A DNA stretch of 64,000 bases, taken from Batkoa obscura (lineage: Eukaryota; Entomophthoromycota; Entomophthoromycetes; Entomophthorales; Batkoaceae). Every line of letters begins with the position of its first letter. The first letter of the stretch is position 1. The notes beneath the pieces were generated by a model. The model was not told the DNA's origin. It searched no databases and saw nothing but the letters and a program-made list of their open reading frames with translations. The stretch covers positions 1,674,001-1,738,000 of the forward strand of contig JASVEC010000001.1 in the NCBI GenBank assembly GCA_030770535.1, read 5' to 3'. A program made the translations under genes and the position numbers. Of this stretch, positions 1 to 12,286 are shown piece after piece.

Positions 1-658
1 GTAACTCATCCCAGTTTTTTTTATAGATTCCCATTGAATTTAAATAAACGCGATCATCAGTATACACCCTTTCTATTATTGGATTTCACTAATAATCCGT
101 CTCACATTATAAACTATTAAAGATTAATATAGAAAAATCGAAAATCAACTTGTTTTATTTTCAGTTAAAATTTGTTAATACGCGTATTCAATTTATTACT
201 AATTTTAGTAAGTTTCAAGATTTTTTGTTATTAAAATTTAAAGAAGATTCTTTTTTTTAATCAATATTAATGAACCTAATAGAATTATATTTATAATAAA
301 AGAATGAGGAATGAGTGTGTTTGTTAAGTGATTATATGATCAAATTATAAGGTGAATTATAAACTGATGGTTTATTTATAAAATATAAGTTAAATATAAT
401 TATAAATATTAAAGTATTTTAAAAATAGTAATTACCGTATGATAATTTATAAATTAATAACAAATGCGATGAAATATATGACCAAAATAGTTTAAGAATA
501 AATTAGGGTAAATTAACTGATTTAATATTATTTCTTTTATATTAAAAAATTTAATTTAAGCATTTCAATCATTTAAAAAAATAGACTGAAATAAAAAAAC
601 GAGCTTTATCCTTTTTAACATTTTCTTTTTTTAAATATTTAATTCATCATCTACATTC
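1..658. other. Intergenic, AT-rich
   Basis: No open frame of useful length and no RNA gene is visible. The stretch is mostly A/T runs and presumably holds the promoter of the transcription factor that starts at 659. Confidence 0.5.
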
Positions 659-2431
659 ATGTCTATTAAACAAATCATACTAACCAGCAGTAATAATTAT
701 AATACAACAACAGCAACTAATAAATTAAGTTATCGTTGTGATCAATGTAATCATCGATGTATAAAATGTGATAAAAAACAACCAAAATGTAGTAGTTGTA
801 TAACAGCTAATATTGAATGTACTTTATTACGTAGAATAAAAAATAAAAAGCAATTAGCTCACATACAAGGAATAATAACATTTGATTCAACAAATAAAAA
901 TAATAAATTAAAGTATCAACAATATCAGCAATCAGAAAATATTCAATCGAATTCAAGGACAATACAAAATAAAGATATTGATATTATTATTAATTTAATG
1001 CATGAAATAAAAAATAAAAATATATTGTCCAATTTATTAACTTTATTACAATATCCTAATTATTCTATACCAAATAAAGGAATTCAATTTTTATTAAGTT
1101 TATTAATTCAATTAAAATTAAAAGTTAATAATAAACAACCTAAGTTAATTGTAAAAGATATAAAATTCAATTATCAATTGAAATATAATTCAGTATTATC
1201 AGAAGCAATTAATTTATTTTTTAAATATAAAAATCAATTATTTTGTTGTTTATTAATAGAAAAAAAAGATTATAATAATTTATCATTAAATTTAAAATTA
1301 ATTATATTATCTTTAGGTCTATATTATCAAAATAAAACAGAAACAGTAACTCAATTACTCAATTATTTAAGTCATCAATTATATCTACGTTTTAATAATA
1401 TTCTTTCTATTCCACCTACATTAATTAATATACAAACTATATTATTATTATTAAATTTAAGATGTTTTAAATGGGTGAATCAATTCTATTCTTATTTATT
1501 ATATTATTGTATGTCATCAACTTATGTCTTAGGTCTTCATTTACCAATCAAATCAACGAACATAAAGTTCAAATTATCACGTCAATTAATCTTTAATTAT
1601 TTAGGTTTTCATACAGCTTATACTTCTATATTAACTTTTTCTTATATACCTGTATTTGTACCTTATAAATCTAAATATCGAATTTATCATCAATTAAAAG
1701 AGAGTTCGATTTTAGATTCATTGAAAAAGAAAGATATTGGAGATACTGAGGGTTCAATTCAATATACATTATTATTTAATGATTATTTAGCGGATTTAGC
1801 ACCAATCTTATTGAAATGTAGTATCTTAAAAGATCAAGTTATTAAAAAAAAAGAAGATTTTAATAGTTTATTATTACAAATATTACAATTATTCAAAAGA
1901 ATTGAAAAATCAAAAAAACAATATTTGAATTTATTAATTACCTGGAATAATAATAATTCTTCCACTACATCCACTTCTCAAATCCTACAATCGATGCAAC
2001 AAAATATTTTAATCTTATCTCATTATGCTACTTTTTTTTTATATTCTTTAAATTTTTATCATTCTAATCCATTAGCATCTAAACTTAAAAAGAAATCTTT
2101 CCAGCTTATTTCTTCCTGCTTTCCACACATTAATTCCACTTATAAAAATTTATTACAATTATGTTTTTATGAAGTGAAACAAGTGATCATTTCATGTTCT
2201 CAATTAAATGGTTATTATTTTGAACATGTATTAGTAACTATGTTAGTTCAATGTATTGTATTTTTAATTCGATTTCAAAAGGAAGAAGAAGCGGAGTTGG
2301 AGAAGATGGAAGAAGCATTGAACTTAGCACAAGAAACAATGACAAGATTAAAACAATTTCCTCATTTAATGTCCTTGGTTGAGTATAATAATTCATTTTT
2401 AAATCAATTAAATAAGGTGGAAGTAAATTAA
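659..2431 (+). CDS. Zn2Cys6 fungal-type transcription factor
   Basis: Single-exon gene of 590 aa. Residues 27-54 form a zinc binuclear cluster with cysteines 27, 30, 37, 44, 47 and 54 (C-x2-C-x6-C-x6-C-x2-C-x6-C). The usual CD..QPKC..C core is present, so DNA binding as a GAL4-type regulator is expected. The rest is a long alpha-helical, Leu-rich region like the fungal middle homology region of this class, with an acidic helical stretch near 545-565. The usual basic linker is represented by RRIKNKK at about 58-64. No known target can be named. The start is the first ATG of the frame and puts the zinc cluster at the N terminus, as is normal. Cys34 is an extra cysteine inside the cluster where the family usually has Arg or Lys. 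The family is secure; the pathway is unknown. Confidence 0.85.
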   Translation: MSIKQIILTSSNNYNTTTATNKLSYRCDQCNHRCIKCDKKQPKCSSCITANIECTLLRRIKNKKQLAHIQGIITFDSTNKNNKLKYQQYQQSENIQSNSRTIQNKDIDIIINLMHEIKNKNILSNLLTLLQYPNYSIPNKGIQFLLSLLIQLKLKVNNKQPKLIVKDIKFNYQLKYNSVLSEAINLFFKYKNQLFCCLLIEKKDYNNLSLNLKLIILSLGLYYQNKTETVTQLLNYLSHQLYLRFNNILSIPPTLINIQTILLLLNLRCFKWVNQFYSYLLYYCMSSTYVLGLHLPIKSTNIKFKLSRQLIFNYLGFHTAYTSILTFSYIPVFVPYKSKYRIYHQLKESSILDSLKKKDIGDTEGSIQYTLLFNDYLADLAPILLKCSILKDQVIKKKEDFNSLLLQILQLFKRIEKSKKQYLNLLITWNNNNSSTTSTSQILQSMQQNILILSHYATFFLYSLNFYHSNPLASKLKKKSFQLISSCFPHINSTYKNLLQLCFYEVKQVIISCSQLNGYYFEHVLVTMLVQCIVFLIRFQKEEEAELEKMEEALNLAQETMTRLKQFPHLMSLVEYNNSFLNQLNKVEVN

Positions 2432-2600
2432 TTGATAAATGACGTGAGATTCGCTTTTTTTTTTAGTAAAGGAATAAAATCATAAAACAATAAAAGAAAG
2501 TTGGAAATTTTGTTTAGTTTTTTTGTTTTTTGCTTCTTTTTAAAAAAAGTAATTTGAATATTTGATGTATTATAAAAATATTAAAATAATTGTATTATAG

Positions 2601-5600
2601 ATGAGTGAAGAAACAGATTTTAATGAGTTACAAAAGGTAATTTTTGTACTAAATTAACTCAAACTATTAAGAGTTAATATTAATAAAAAATAGACATTTT
2701 TGAAAAATTCAAAACTTGAAGATTCAGATTTTTTAGCTTGGTTAAAACAAACTTATCTTCAACCAGATAATAAGATTCCTATTGAATGGTTAGATAAATT
2801 TCAAAGGTAAAATTTATTAGTTTTTATTATCATCAATTAAATCAAAACTAATAATAATAATAATAATAATATATTTTTCTTATATCCATTCAAATAGTCA
2901 TGATTTTTCCAGTAAATTTGATAATCCAGAAGCAGTATTAGAAGAATATGAATTATTACTTCCAACACAAAATGAAGAAGAAGGAGTCAATTTATCAATG
3001 GAATTAAATTTTTTACATGATCAAAAAGATTTCAAAGTTTTAAAATTTCAAGAGGTAACTTTATTAAATATATTCATCAGTTTAATTAAAATAATAATAA
3101 TAATAATTAATTTTTATATTGAATAAAGGACTTTATTGAAGATAATTCACTTCCGTCAAGTAATCATGTTACAAATACTCAACGTCAAGTTGGTAAAAAT
3201 TTTATTCGGGGTAGTTTAAATCAAGCACCTTTTTTACCAGGTAAATTATGAACTACTATTAAATAATGAAAAAAATTGTTATGAGTAATATTTATTTTAG
3301 GTGGTTTTGAATTGGAAGAATTAATAAATGAAAAAGAAGATAATTTGGAAGATTTATTAGATTCTATTGAAGGTTTACAACATTCTGGTGAGTAATTTAT
3401 TCCTTCTTTAATAATAATATAATTTAAATTAATAATTAACTATCCCCTAATATTAATAGATCAATATAAACATAAATTACCAGAATTGGAAAGAGGAATT
3501 TATTTTAATGAAAATGAAGAAACAAATGAAAATAAAATAAATGAGTTTGAAGATAAAGATAAAGATAAAAATAAAGATTTTTCAATAAATAATGAAAATT
3601 TTGATTTAGATGATATTATGGGTAATTTTGATGAAGATGATTTATTTTTAAATTTAGAACCGTCAGATCAAGTAATATTTTTTATTATGTTTTAATTTTA
3701 GTTTTAATTTTAGTTTTAATTTTATTAATGAATTATGTAAATTTTATTAAATAGGAAGAAGAAGAGATTGTTGAAAAAGATAAAGAAATATTAGAAGAAA
3801 TTAATCAAGAAGAATTAGAAAAAGAACAAAAGGATTCAAATATAATTGAAAATAAATCACAAGAAAAAGAAGATGAGCTTGATCTTATTATACCAGATGA
3901 TGTAATTTGATATAAATAATAATAGTAATGATAATTAATTAATTTATTTATTTATTCCCAACATTTAGGAAATTAAACTCTACACTAGCAACAACGACCA
4001 TACCATAGAACAAAATGAATGGGCTCATAAAGTTGAATTACATCAATTACCCATCGATTATTCTTCAGTAGTACCAAAATTAGCTCATGAAGTAAATATA
4101 ATAATTAAACTCATTAACTTCTTCATCTTAATTTAATTTAATTTATATAGTTTCCCTTTGAACTTGATTTATTCCAAAAACATGCTGTATATCATTTAGA
4201 AGCTGGTAATAGTGTCTTCCTTGCTGCCCATACATCTGCAGGAAAAACAGTAGTAGCCGAATATGCTATTGCCTTAGCTATGAAGCATATGACGAGGGCC
4301 ATCTATACTTCCCCAATCAAAGCATTGTCAAATCAAAAATTTCGAGATTTTAAAGGTACTTTTGAAGAAGTGGGTATCTTAACTGGAGATGTACAAATCA
4401 ACCCAGAAGCTTCTTGTTTAATAATGACAACTGAAATTTTAAGGTCTATGTTATATCGTGGTGCAGATGTCATTCGAGATGTAGAATTTGTTATTTTTGA
4501 TGAAGTACATTATTTAAATGATTCAGAACGTGGTGTTGTTTGGGAAGAAGTGATTATTTTACTTCCATCTCATATTAATATTATTTTACTTTCAGCAACG
4601 GTACCAAATACAATGGAATTTGCTGAATGGATTGGAAGAACAAAAAAAAAAGATATATTTGTTATATCTACATTACAAAGACCAATTCCATTAGAACATT
4701 ATATTTATGCGGAAAAAGAATTATTTAAAATTGTAGATAAATCAAAAACTTTTATTGAAGCTGGTTGGAGGGCAGCGAAAGAAGCTTTAAGTGGTGGTAA
4801 AGATAAAGATTTACCATCTAATCAACAACAACGTGGAGGAGGAAATTCAAGAGGGCGAGGCCAACCTAATCGAACCCATGTGACACAATCTTTGACAAAG
4901 AATATCTTCCGATCTAATGATAAACAACAACAAAATTTATGGGTACATATGATTGGGTTTTTAAAAAAGAAACAATTGTTACCTGTGATTATTTTTACCT
5001 TTAGTAAAAAAAGATGTGATAGTAATGCAGCTAATCTGCCCAATTTGGATCTTACTAGTAATACAGAAAAATCAGAGATTCAGGTATTTGTTAGTAAATC
5101 ATTAAATAAATTAGCTCCTAAAGATAGATTGTTACCTCAAGTGTTGAGAGTTAAAGAGTTATTAAAAAGAGGTATTTCAGTACACCATTCAGGATTACTA
5201 CCAGTAGTAAAAGAAATGGTAGAAATATTATTTTCTAAAGGATTAGTTAAGGTATTATTTGCAACAGAAACTTTTGCTATGGGTGTCAATATGCCAGCAA
5301 GGTCTGTAGTTTTTAATTCGATAAAAAAGCATGATGGTATTGAACTACGTTATTTATTATCTGGAGAATATACCCAAATGTCAGGAAGAGCAGGTAGACG
5401 TGGGTTAGATAAAGTAGGAATGGTAATCTTAGCTTGTCCTGATAATCATCCACCTGATATGGCTACTTTAAAAACGATTATATTGGGAAAATCTAATCGA
5501 TTGTCATCTCAATTTCGATTGACTTATAATATGATGTTAAATTTATTGAGAGTTGAAGCGCTTAAAGTAGAAGAAATGATCAAAAGATCCTTTGCTGAAG

Positions 5601-7277
5601 ATGGGAATCAACAATTGATGCCACAAAAGGAATTAGAAAAAAAGAAGTTAATGGGACAAATGAATCAAATTAATGAATTACAATGTGATATTTGTGGGGA
5701 TTTACAAGAGTTTATTGGAAATTGTATTGAACTTCAAGAAACTACTCAAAAATTATTTGATGTTATTATGAGTACTCAGTACGGGAAAAGTGTGTTTTGC
5801 CAGGGAAGAGTGATCCTTTTGGATCATCCTAATTATCGAGGGAATTTGGCAGTGATTATCAAAATGACCCAGAATAAAATGAAATCTTTGTTGAATAATA
5901 GTAGAGAAAATAAAGCAAATAAATCTTTCCTTTGTTTTATTTTAACGGATAAAAAACAAATGGAACAAAAGATAAGTGGTATACCATTTACTATGATTCA
6001 ATTAATGGAAGAGCCTCATCATGCATTGGCAGAAATTGAAATTAATAATATTCAAATGGTAACTAAAAAAACAATAGAAGTTAATAAAACTAAATTATTA
6101 GCGGGGAATAAATTAATTATTAATCAATTACAAGAAGAATTAATTTCATTAAATAAACAATACCAACAATCAAAAAAAGAACTTATTATTGATTTCCCAG
6201 CCATTAAAAGTATGAATTTTTTTGAATTAAAAAATCAATTTTTATCAAAATATCAACAATTGCCACAATATCAATGCAATAAATGTCCCGATTTAAAATA
6301 TCATTATAATCAAGAATTTGAAAGAAGAATGTTAAATATTCGAATTAATAATTTGGAATCTGCTTTATATGGATTAAATTTAGATCTTTTACCAGAATAT
6401 TATAAAAGATTAGATGTATTAACTTATCTTGGATTTTCAGATGGAATCTCAGTTACTCTTAAAGGGAGAGTTGGATGTGAGGTAAGTGAATTTTATTCTA
6501 TGAAAATAATTTTAAGAAAAGGTATTAATTAATATTTTTTTCTTAATTTAGATCAATTCTGTTAATGAATTAGTAGTTACCGAATTAATATTAGATAATT
6601 TTTTTGCACGATATGATTCAGAAGAATCGGTAGCTTTATTATCTTGTTTCTTGTTTCAAGAAAAAAGTATGTATACTATTGATGAACAAGAAGAGCCTGT
6701 ATTGACTCCTAAATTATTAAAGGTAAAATCTAATAGTTTTAAGATTCCAAGATTCCAGTTTGAATTTTAGAGTTTTGTGATTTATTAGTAATTTCTATTA
6801 TAATATAGGGTTGTGATGAAATTGTAGCTATGTGTAGCAAAGTTGCTGATGCAATGATTCATTGTCGCTTAAATATTGATATGGAAGAATATATTAAGAG
6901 TGTGAATTTTGGATTGGTTCATGTAGTTTATGAATGGGCTAGAGGCATGGTAAATTTCACTTTTTAAATTAATAATTAGTAATTCGTTTTATTAATTCAT
7001 CTCTCTTTTTTTGTTTAGTCGTTTAATCATATCACTACAATTACAGATGTGGCAGAAGGTAGGTGTTTTTATTTTGAAGATAAATGATTTTAATTTATTT
7101 AATTTATTTATTCTTTTAGGTTCTATTGTAAGAACAATAACTAGATTAGATGATACTTGTAGAGATGTTAGAAATGCAGCTCGATTAATTGGAGATAATG
7201 AATTATATGCTAAAATGGAAGCAGCAAGATTATTGATTAAAAGAGATATTGTATTTGCTACTAGTTTATATTTTTAA
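2601..7277 (+). CDS. SKI2: Ski2-type DExH RNA helicase (Ski complex)
   Basis: Thirteen exons join in frame to 1275 aa, close to yeast Ski2 (1287 aa). Exons: 2601-2636, 2694-2806, 2898-3054, 3129-3240, 3301-3387, 3460-3671, 3755-3901, 3969-4091, 4151-6481, 6552-6722, 6809-6949, 7019-7058, 7120-7277. Early exons carry the Ski2 signature FIRG...PFLPGG and an acidic linker. Exon 9 holds the helicase core: FELDLFQ entry motif, Walker A AHTSAGKT (about 355-362), DEVH box (446-449), SATVPN, and QMSGRAGRRG motif VI. The insertion domain follows, with GNSRGRGQPNR basic patches. The last exons form the C-terminal DSHCT helical domain ending LLIKRDIVFATSLYF. By family, it feeds mRNA from the 3' end to the cytoplasmic exosome as part of the Ski2-Ski3-Ski8 complex. 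It converges with the P450 gene downstream. Mtr4 was considered, but the FLPG N terminus favours Ski2. Confidence 0.93.
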
Positions 7278-7409
7278 ATAAAAAGAAGAAGATAAATAAA
7301 TAAATAAAAGATACAAAAAATAAAGTTTTAAACAGTAAGCTAAATTGTTTTTAACATTTTTATTATTTTTAATTTCAAATCAAACAACTCTGCTTCAAGA
7401 AGTTTATTT

Positions 7410-7508
7410 GGGGATGTATTTTTTGTTTAAGAATTTTACTAACAATCTTTCCACTCAAATAGTGCTTAAAAGATGGAGAAAGTGATGAAACTAAAAAAAA
7501 ACATCCCC
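7410..7508 (-). mobile_element. MITE family M1, copy 1
   Basis: About 99 bp, starting GGGGATGTATT and ending ACATCCCC, with the family core (AAATAGTGCTTAAAA) in reverse orientation. It lies between the convergent Ski2 and P450 genes, so it may sit in either 3' UTR. Flanks are ATTT on the left and ATAT on the right, so the target duplication is not perfect. Confidence 0.85.
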
Positions 7509-7535
7509 ATATTATTTAATTCCAAAATTCAAAAC

Positions 7536-9664
7536 TTAAGATTTATCGCCATCCACTAAAAGTTCACCTTTAGCTTTTAAAATTAAATTATTAATCCCAT
7601 ATAATTGTAAGTTGGGGTCTTTTAAACTTAATTCAAAAGAATAAACTAAAGAAGCTGTAATATTATATAATTGATACCAAGCCAATCTATGTATAGTTAA
7701 AAGAGTGTATGTTGATTAGTAAATATGTTATGTGATAATAAAGATGAAAGGCTTACGTTCTACCAACACAACCTCGTGGACCTAATGAGAAGGGATAATA
7801 AGCTTCATGATTAATAAATTTGTTTTCACTATTGATCCAACGTTCAGGGATATAATCATTTGGATTCGGGAAATATTTTTCATAGCGCTGTAAACAATAA
7901 TAACTAGTACCAACAGTAGTCTAATTCAAAATTAATGAATATTAATATTAATATTAAATTGATTTTTTTTAGATTATTAAATATAAACTTACCCCTTCTG
8001 GTATATAATACCCTGAAACAGTGGCCCCACCGATCGGTGATGATCTTGGTAACATAATAGCTGCTACTGGATATAATCTCATACCTTCACAAATGACTGC
8101 ATTTAAATATGGACATTCATTTTTACATTGATTATAATTGATTTCTTCTACGGAATTGAATTTATTTTTTAACTCGTTTTTAAGTTTATTGTATACAGTT
8201 TTATCCTTTAATAAGAGATAGAAAATCCTAATAAGGAATGTTATAGATAAAGTTATTTTATATTTCTATTTATAGTTAATTACCATGATAAAGAATTGGC
8301 GGTGGTATCAATACCAGCTCCACTAAAAAAATTGATAAATATTATATTAATAAGAGATATAATAATTAATAACTTAATGAAACTTACAGTTGTAAAACAA
8401 TTTCTTCAGCAACTTCACGTTCATTTAATTTATTACCACTTTCACTATCTTTAGCTTCAATAAAAAAATCCATGATACTTTTACGGTCAGAACTGGGGTT
8501 ATATGTTTCAATTTGTTTGTAAGTGAACTAATGAAAGTTGAGATTAGTATTTATGGTTTATAATTATAGACTATTAAAATTACTTGAAATAAATTTTTAA
8601 TACCAGAATCAGTATAAATATTTATAGCGGGTAAAACACCTCTCTATAATTATATTATTAATGTTATTATTAATGTTAGTTTATAACTTACTAATATGGA
8701 ATGAAAAAAATAAGTATCAATCCAATGAATAATTGGATGATCACTTCCTTTTAATATATCAAAGGATTTATTAAATAATAACATGCCAGTTACATCCTAA
8801 ATATAATATAAAATAAAATAAAATATTAATATACAAATAACACAATTAATACATTATAAATATTATTAATTATTATTATTAACTTACAAAAGTAGTATAA
8901 TGAAACCATAAACCCAAATCAATTTTAGATTGATTTTCTAAGGCATTTTCAATTCTTTGAATTAAAGGTAATACACCAGCTTGTTTTACTTTAGGTTCTA
9001 ATTGTTGTAATTTACTATCGGAAAAACTTGGAGCTAAAATCTTTCTCTATTAAAATTAAAATCAGTATTTATTAGTTTGTATTTCTTTTTAAATAAAATG
9101 AAATTCAACTTACTCTATTACGATGATGTTCTTTGTTCCTAAACAAACACAAGTATAAGTAATTATTATTAATATCAAATTAATAAATATTTTAAACTTA
9201 CAATGTACTAAACGTTGTTTCCCCAGCTCTATGAAAGCCAGAATATAAAGTATCTTTTGGAAATTTATAAGTGGAATATATTTCTTTACATGCTTCTAAA
9301 TTATTAAATGAGACTACACCCCAACCTAAAATGGTGACATTAATAAATACTCATTTATTAATTATGATTCTATTATAATAACTTACTAACTCTAACTACT
9401 TCACCATAATATAAATGTAAATAATAAACTAATAAATGATCTAATCCAGCTACTTGAATAAAAATATAGATAAATGGAAATATTTGTAATATTATTGGAG
9501 ATGGTATCTCTTTTAACGGAGTAACAAAGAGATTGTAATAAACCTAGATAAAGTTCAAGGCTATAAGTTAATAGGTTAACTGATAAATTAAAATTGAAGT
9601 TTACTTTATAAAACCAAATAGCGATTAAACTTAAACCCAAAATCTTTAAAAGATCGAGAAACAT
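7536..9664 (-). CDS. Cytochrome P450 monooxygenase
   Basis: Twelve exons on the minus strand join to 472 aa: 9605-9664, 9387-9543, 9202-9325, 9114-9138, 8888-9046, 8692-8796, 8584-8643, 8388-8527, 8284-8322, 7993-8227, 7757-7920, 7536-7686. The first 20 residues are a hydrophobic membrane anchor, followed by a Pro-containing hinge (EIPSP). Hallmarks in order are the I-helix AGIDTT at 279-284, the K-helix ExxR at 337-340 (EGMR), PERW at 393-396, and the haem loop FSLGPRGCVGR with ligand Cys419. It should therefore be an active, ER-anchored P450 taking electrons from a reductase encoded elsewhere. The substrate cannot be read from the sequence; fungal P450s of this length include detoxifying and secondary-metabolism enzymes. 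No biosynthetic cluster surrounds it. The 25-nt exon 4 is unusually small but needed for the frame. Confidence 0.92.
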
Positions 9665-10890
9665 TATTTTCAAAAAAAGAGAATTAAAACAATAAATATG
9701 CTTTTTAGTCACTTTATATACTTTTTTAATTGGAGATTAAAATCCGAATTTTCATGCAGTTATTAATAGAATAATCACAACTTTTGAATTTTATATTAGG
9801 AATTTATTAACTTATTTTATTATTTATAATAATTTATTTATTTATTTCATTTCATTATGTTATTGATTATTATTTTATTAGAACTGTCATTCCGCTTAAC
9901 GCCCCTTTTTTTTATTCTTAAATAATTTCCAAATTTCCAAAAAATCATACTTATGAAATATCTGCTGGTAACTATTTTTTTAATTAGAAATAAAGTTTCA
10001 AATGAAATAATTTAATAATTTACCACCATCTTCATCTACTTTGTTTAGTAATAAAATCATCTTAAATTTTCAAAGGAGGCATTAATCAATGCATTGATGA
10101 AAAAATAAGGGAGTTGATCCAGTTTTGAATTTATGTTAAAAGTTCGACATTTTAAAAAAGAAACATAAATGTTTAAGTTAAGCTATTAACTGACTTTAGT
10201 TAAATAAGAAATTTATAATAATGTCATCATTTAAAGTAGCAACATATGAATAAAAGGACACATTTTTGTATTTGAAAGTAAAGCATTTTGTCTGAATAAA
10301 ATTTGATTCTCTTTTTTAAAAAAAGAGTAACTTATTAAATTCCTGTTCTATATTGATTAGATTAGATTAGGTTATTATTTTTAATTCTTTTCAACTTATA
10401 TGTTAATTTTAATATTTCAAATAAAATTAAAAACAAGGAATATTTACAATTAAAAATAGTTAAATAAAAATAAAAGGATCAGTTGTACGGTTTTAAAGGT
10501 AAATCGATTGATACTTTGATATATGAAAATGAAGGACAAAATACTAGTTAGGATTGTAGATTATATATGTATATTTATAAACCAGGTTTAAGTTCAAAAT
10601 TTATAAATTTAGTTTTTTAGTTTTAATTTGACTTTTGCAATTTTTGCAATGCATCTATTTTTAAAAAAATCACTTTCACTGCTAACAACTCAATTTCACC
10701 AACTAACAGTTCAGTAAAATTTTAACCAAAACTCATTTCAGTATTGTTTAGTGAATTGATTAAAATATTTTGGGCAAAAAATAGTAATTTTAAAAATGGT
10801 TTCGAAAAAAATAGGTAAAAAAATTAGTTTCAAAAAAATAACTACTCTTCACTCTAATTTCAATCCCTTTTAAAAAAAAAGTAAAGATAA
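9665..10890. other. Intergenic between divergent genes
   Basis: About 1.2 kb without convincing coding sequence. It separates the divergent P450 and Utp12-domain genes and must hold both promoters. No WD-repeat coding exon is visible that could extend the Utp12-domain gene upstream. Confidence 0.5.
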
Positions 10891-11602
10891 ATGAGTACCG
10901 AACCCCAAAAAGTAACCCATCCTAATCTTTAGCTATTTACACTAACTCATTTTCTAGCCCATTGATCTTACTAATGAGATTTCGGATTCCACTTCAGAGC
11001 GTGTGGATCATATCACTTATAAGATCTCAGCATTAATGAAAGCATTAGATGATAAAGATAACAAGTCATTCGAAAGTCATATAGCTCATACCACAAATCA
11101 TATACAAGATAAAGTAATACCAAAGTTAAGTCATCAACAAGCTAGTCAAATATTAAATCAATTGTTTGAAAATGTATCTCAACCTTGTAAAAGTATTAAA
11201 GTTCATTTACGTTGGGCTCAGCAAATTTTAAAATTTCATCATGTTAGATTAAGTGAGGTAAAGTTTATATTAGATTAACTTTTAATATTCTATTCTATTA
11301 TATTTTATTTTATTTTAAAAGTGAAAGAAATCGAAATCGAAATCTTTAAAAAAAGTATTAAAATAAATTTTATGTAACTTATATTTTTTAAAAAATAGGA
11401 ATCTTGGGTACTCGATAGCTTAAATTTATTTATCAGTAACAGTGATACTCGAGTAGAAATGAGTAATCTATTATCTAAGATAGAAAGTCGATTTGATCTT
11501 ATCTTTGCCCAAAAAAGTTTACAAAAAAACCATGAGTTATTTGCTAGAGAAACCAATAAAAGAAAAAGAGATTTAGAAAAGGATCAACTTATGGATGCGT
11601 CT

Positions 11603-11640
<38 letters not shown>

Positions 11641-11782
11641 ACTTTATCAAACTTGGAATGAAAATGATTTATTGGAAGAATATGATGATTCAGAATATGA
11701 ATCTTTATCTGATACGGCTCCAGATGTTAAGGATAAATTAAAGTTTAGGAAAACTCAAGAGGAGAGTGATGATGAAGAATAG
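10891..11782 (+). CDS. Utp12-domain protein (small-subunit processome type), without WD repeats
   Basis: Three exons (10891-10911, 10958-11257, 11399-11782) join to 234 aa. Residues about 20-160 are helical and follow the Utp12 domain pattern (KISALMKALDDKD...HLRWAQQILKFH...LIFAQKSL) found at the C terminus of Utp5/WDR43, Utp12 and Utp13. These WD proteins build the t-UTP/UtpB parts of the rRNA-processing processome. The tail is strongly acidic, with a long Glu run, as in WDR43-type proteins. Full-length relatives carry N-terminal WD40 propellers; here the first exon encodes only seven residues and the upstream 1.2 kb has no open frame. So this is either a split or shortened Utp5/WDR43 relative or a stand-alone paralogue. 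The domain call is made by pattern, not by alignment. Confidence 0.65.
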
Positions 11783-12286
11783 ATAGAAAATAGAACGCTT
11801 ATTATTGTATTAGACAAAAAATTTAAAGAGGGTTATATGATTTTTAAATAAATTAAGATTATAAGAATTAGAGTATGAGTTTTTAATATGGAGTGTTATT
11901 ATGTGTTTTATTTAACAGTTATAGAATATTATTGTTTAATGCTATTTATGGATTATAGATATTATAAATAATTTATGATTTTTTTATAGAGATAGTAATT
12001 TTCTAAATTTAGTATATGTATGTAATACAATTTTATAACTACTATTTCGCTTTTATTTAATAAAATTTTAAATGGATAAAATTTAATTTGTATTAAAATC
12101 TTTATCACTATTCAAATGATAAAAGTTAAGAATAAAAAAAATAACCGTTTGAAAATGGTACCATTTACTACTAATAATAGCTAATTTGTAATAGTAAATA
12201 AATACACAAGCTAACTTTTTTTATTTTATTCTTTATAACTTTTTTTATTTTATTCTTTATAACTTTATTTTTACTAAAGGCAAAAA
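11783..12286. other. Intergenic, AT-rich
   Basis: About 500 bp with no coding signal. A short direct repeat (TTTTTTTATTTTATTCTTTA, twice) lies just before the transporter start, about 12215-12265. Confidence 0.45.
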
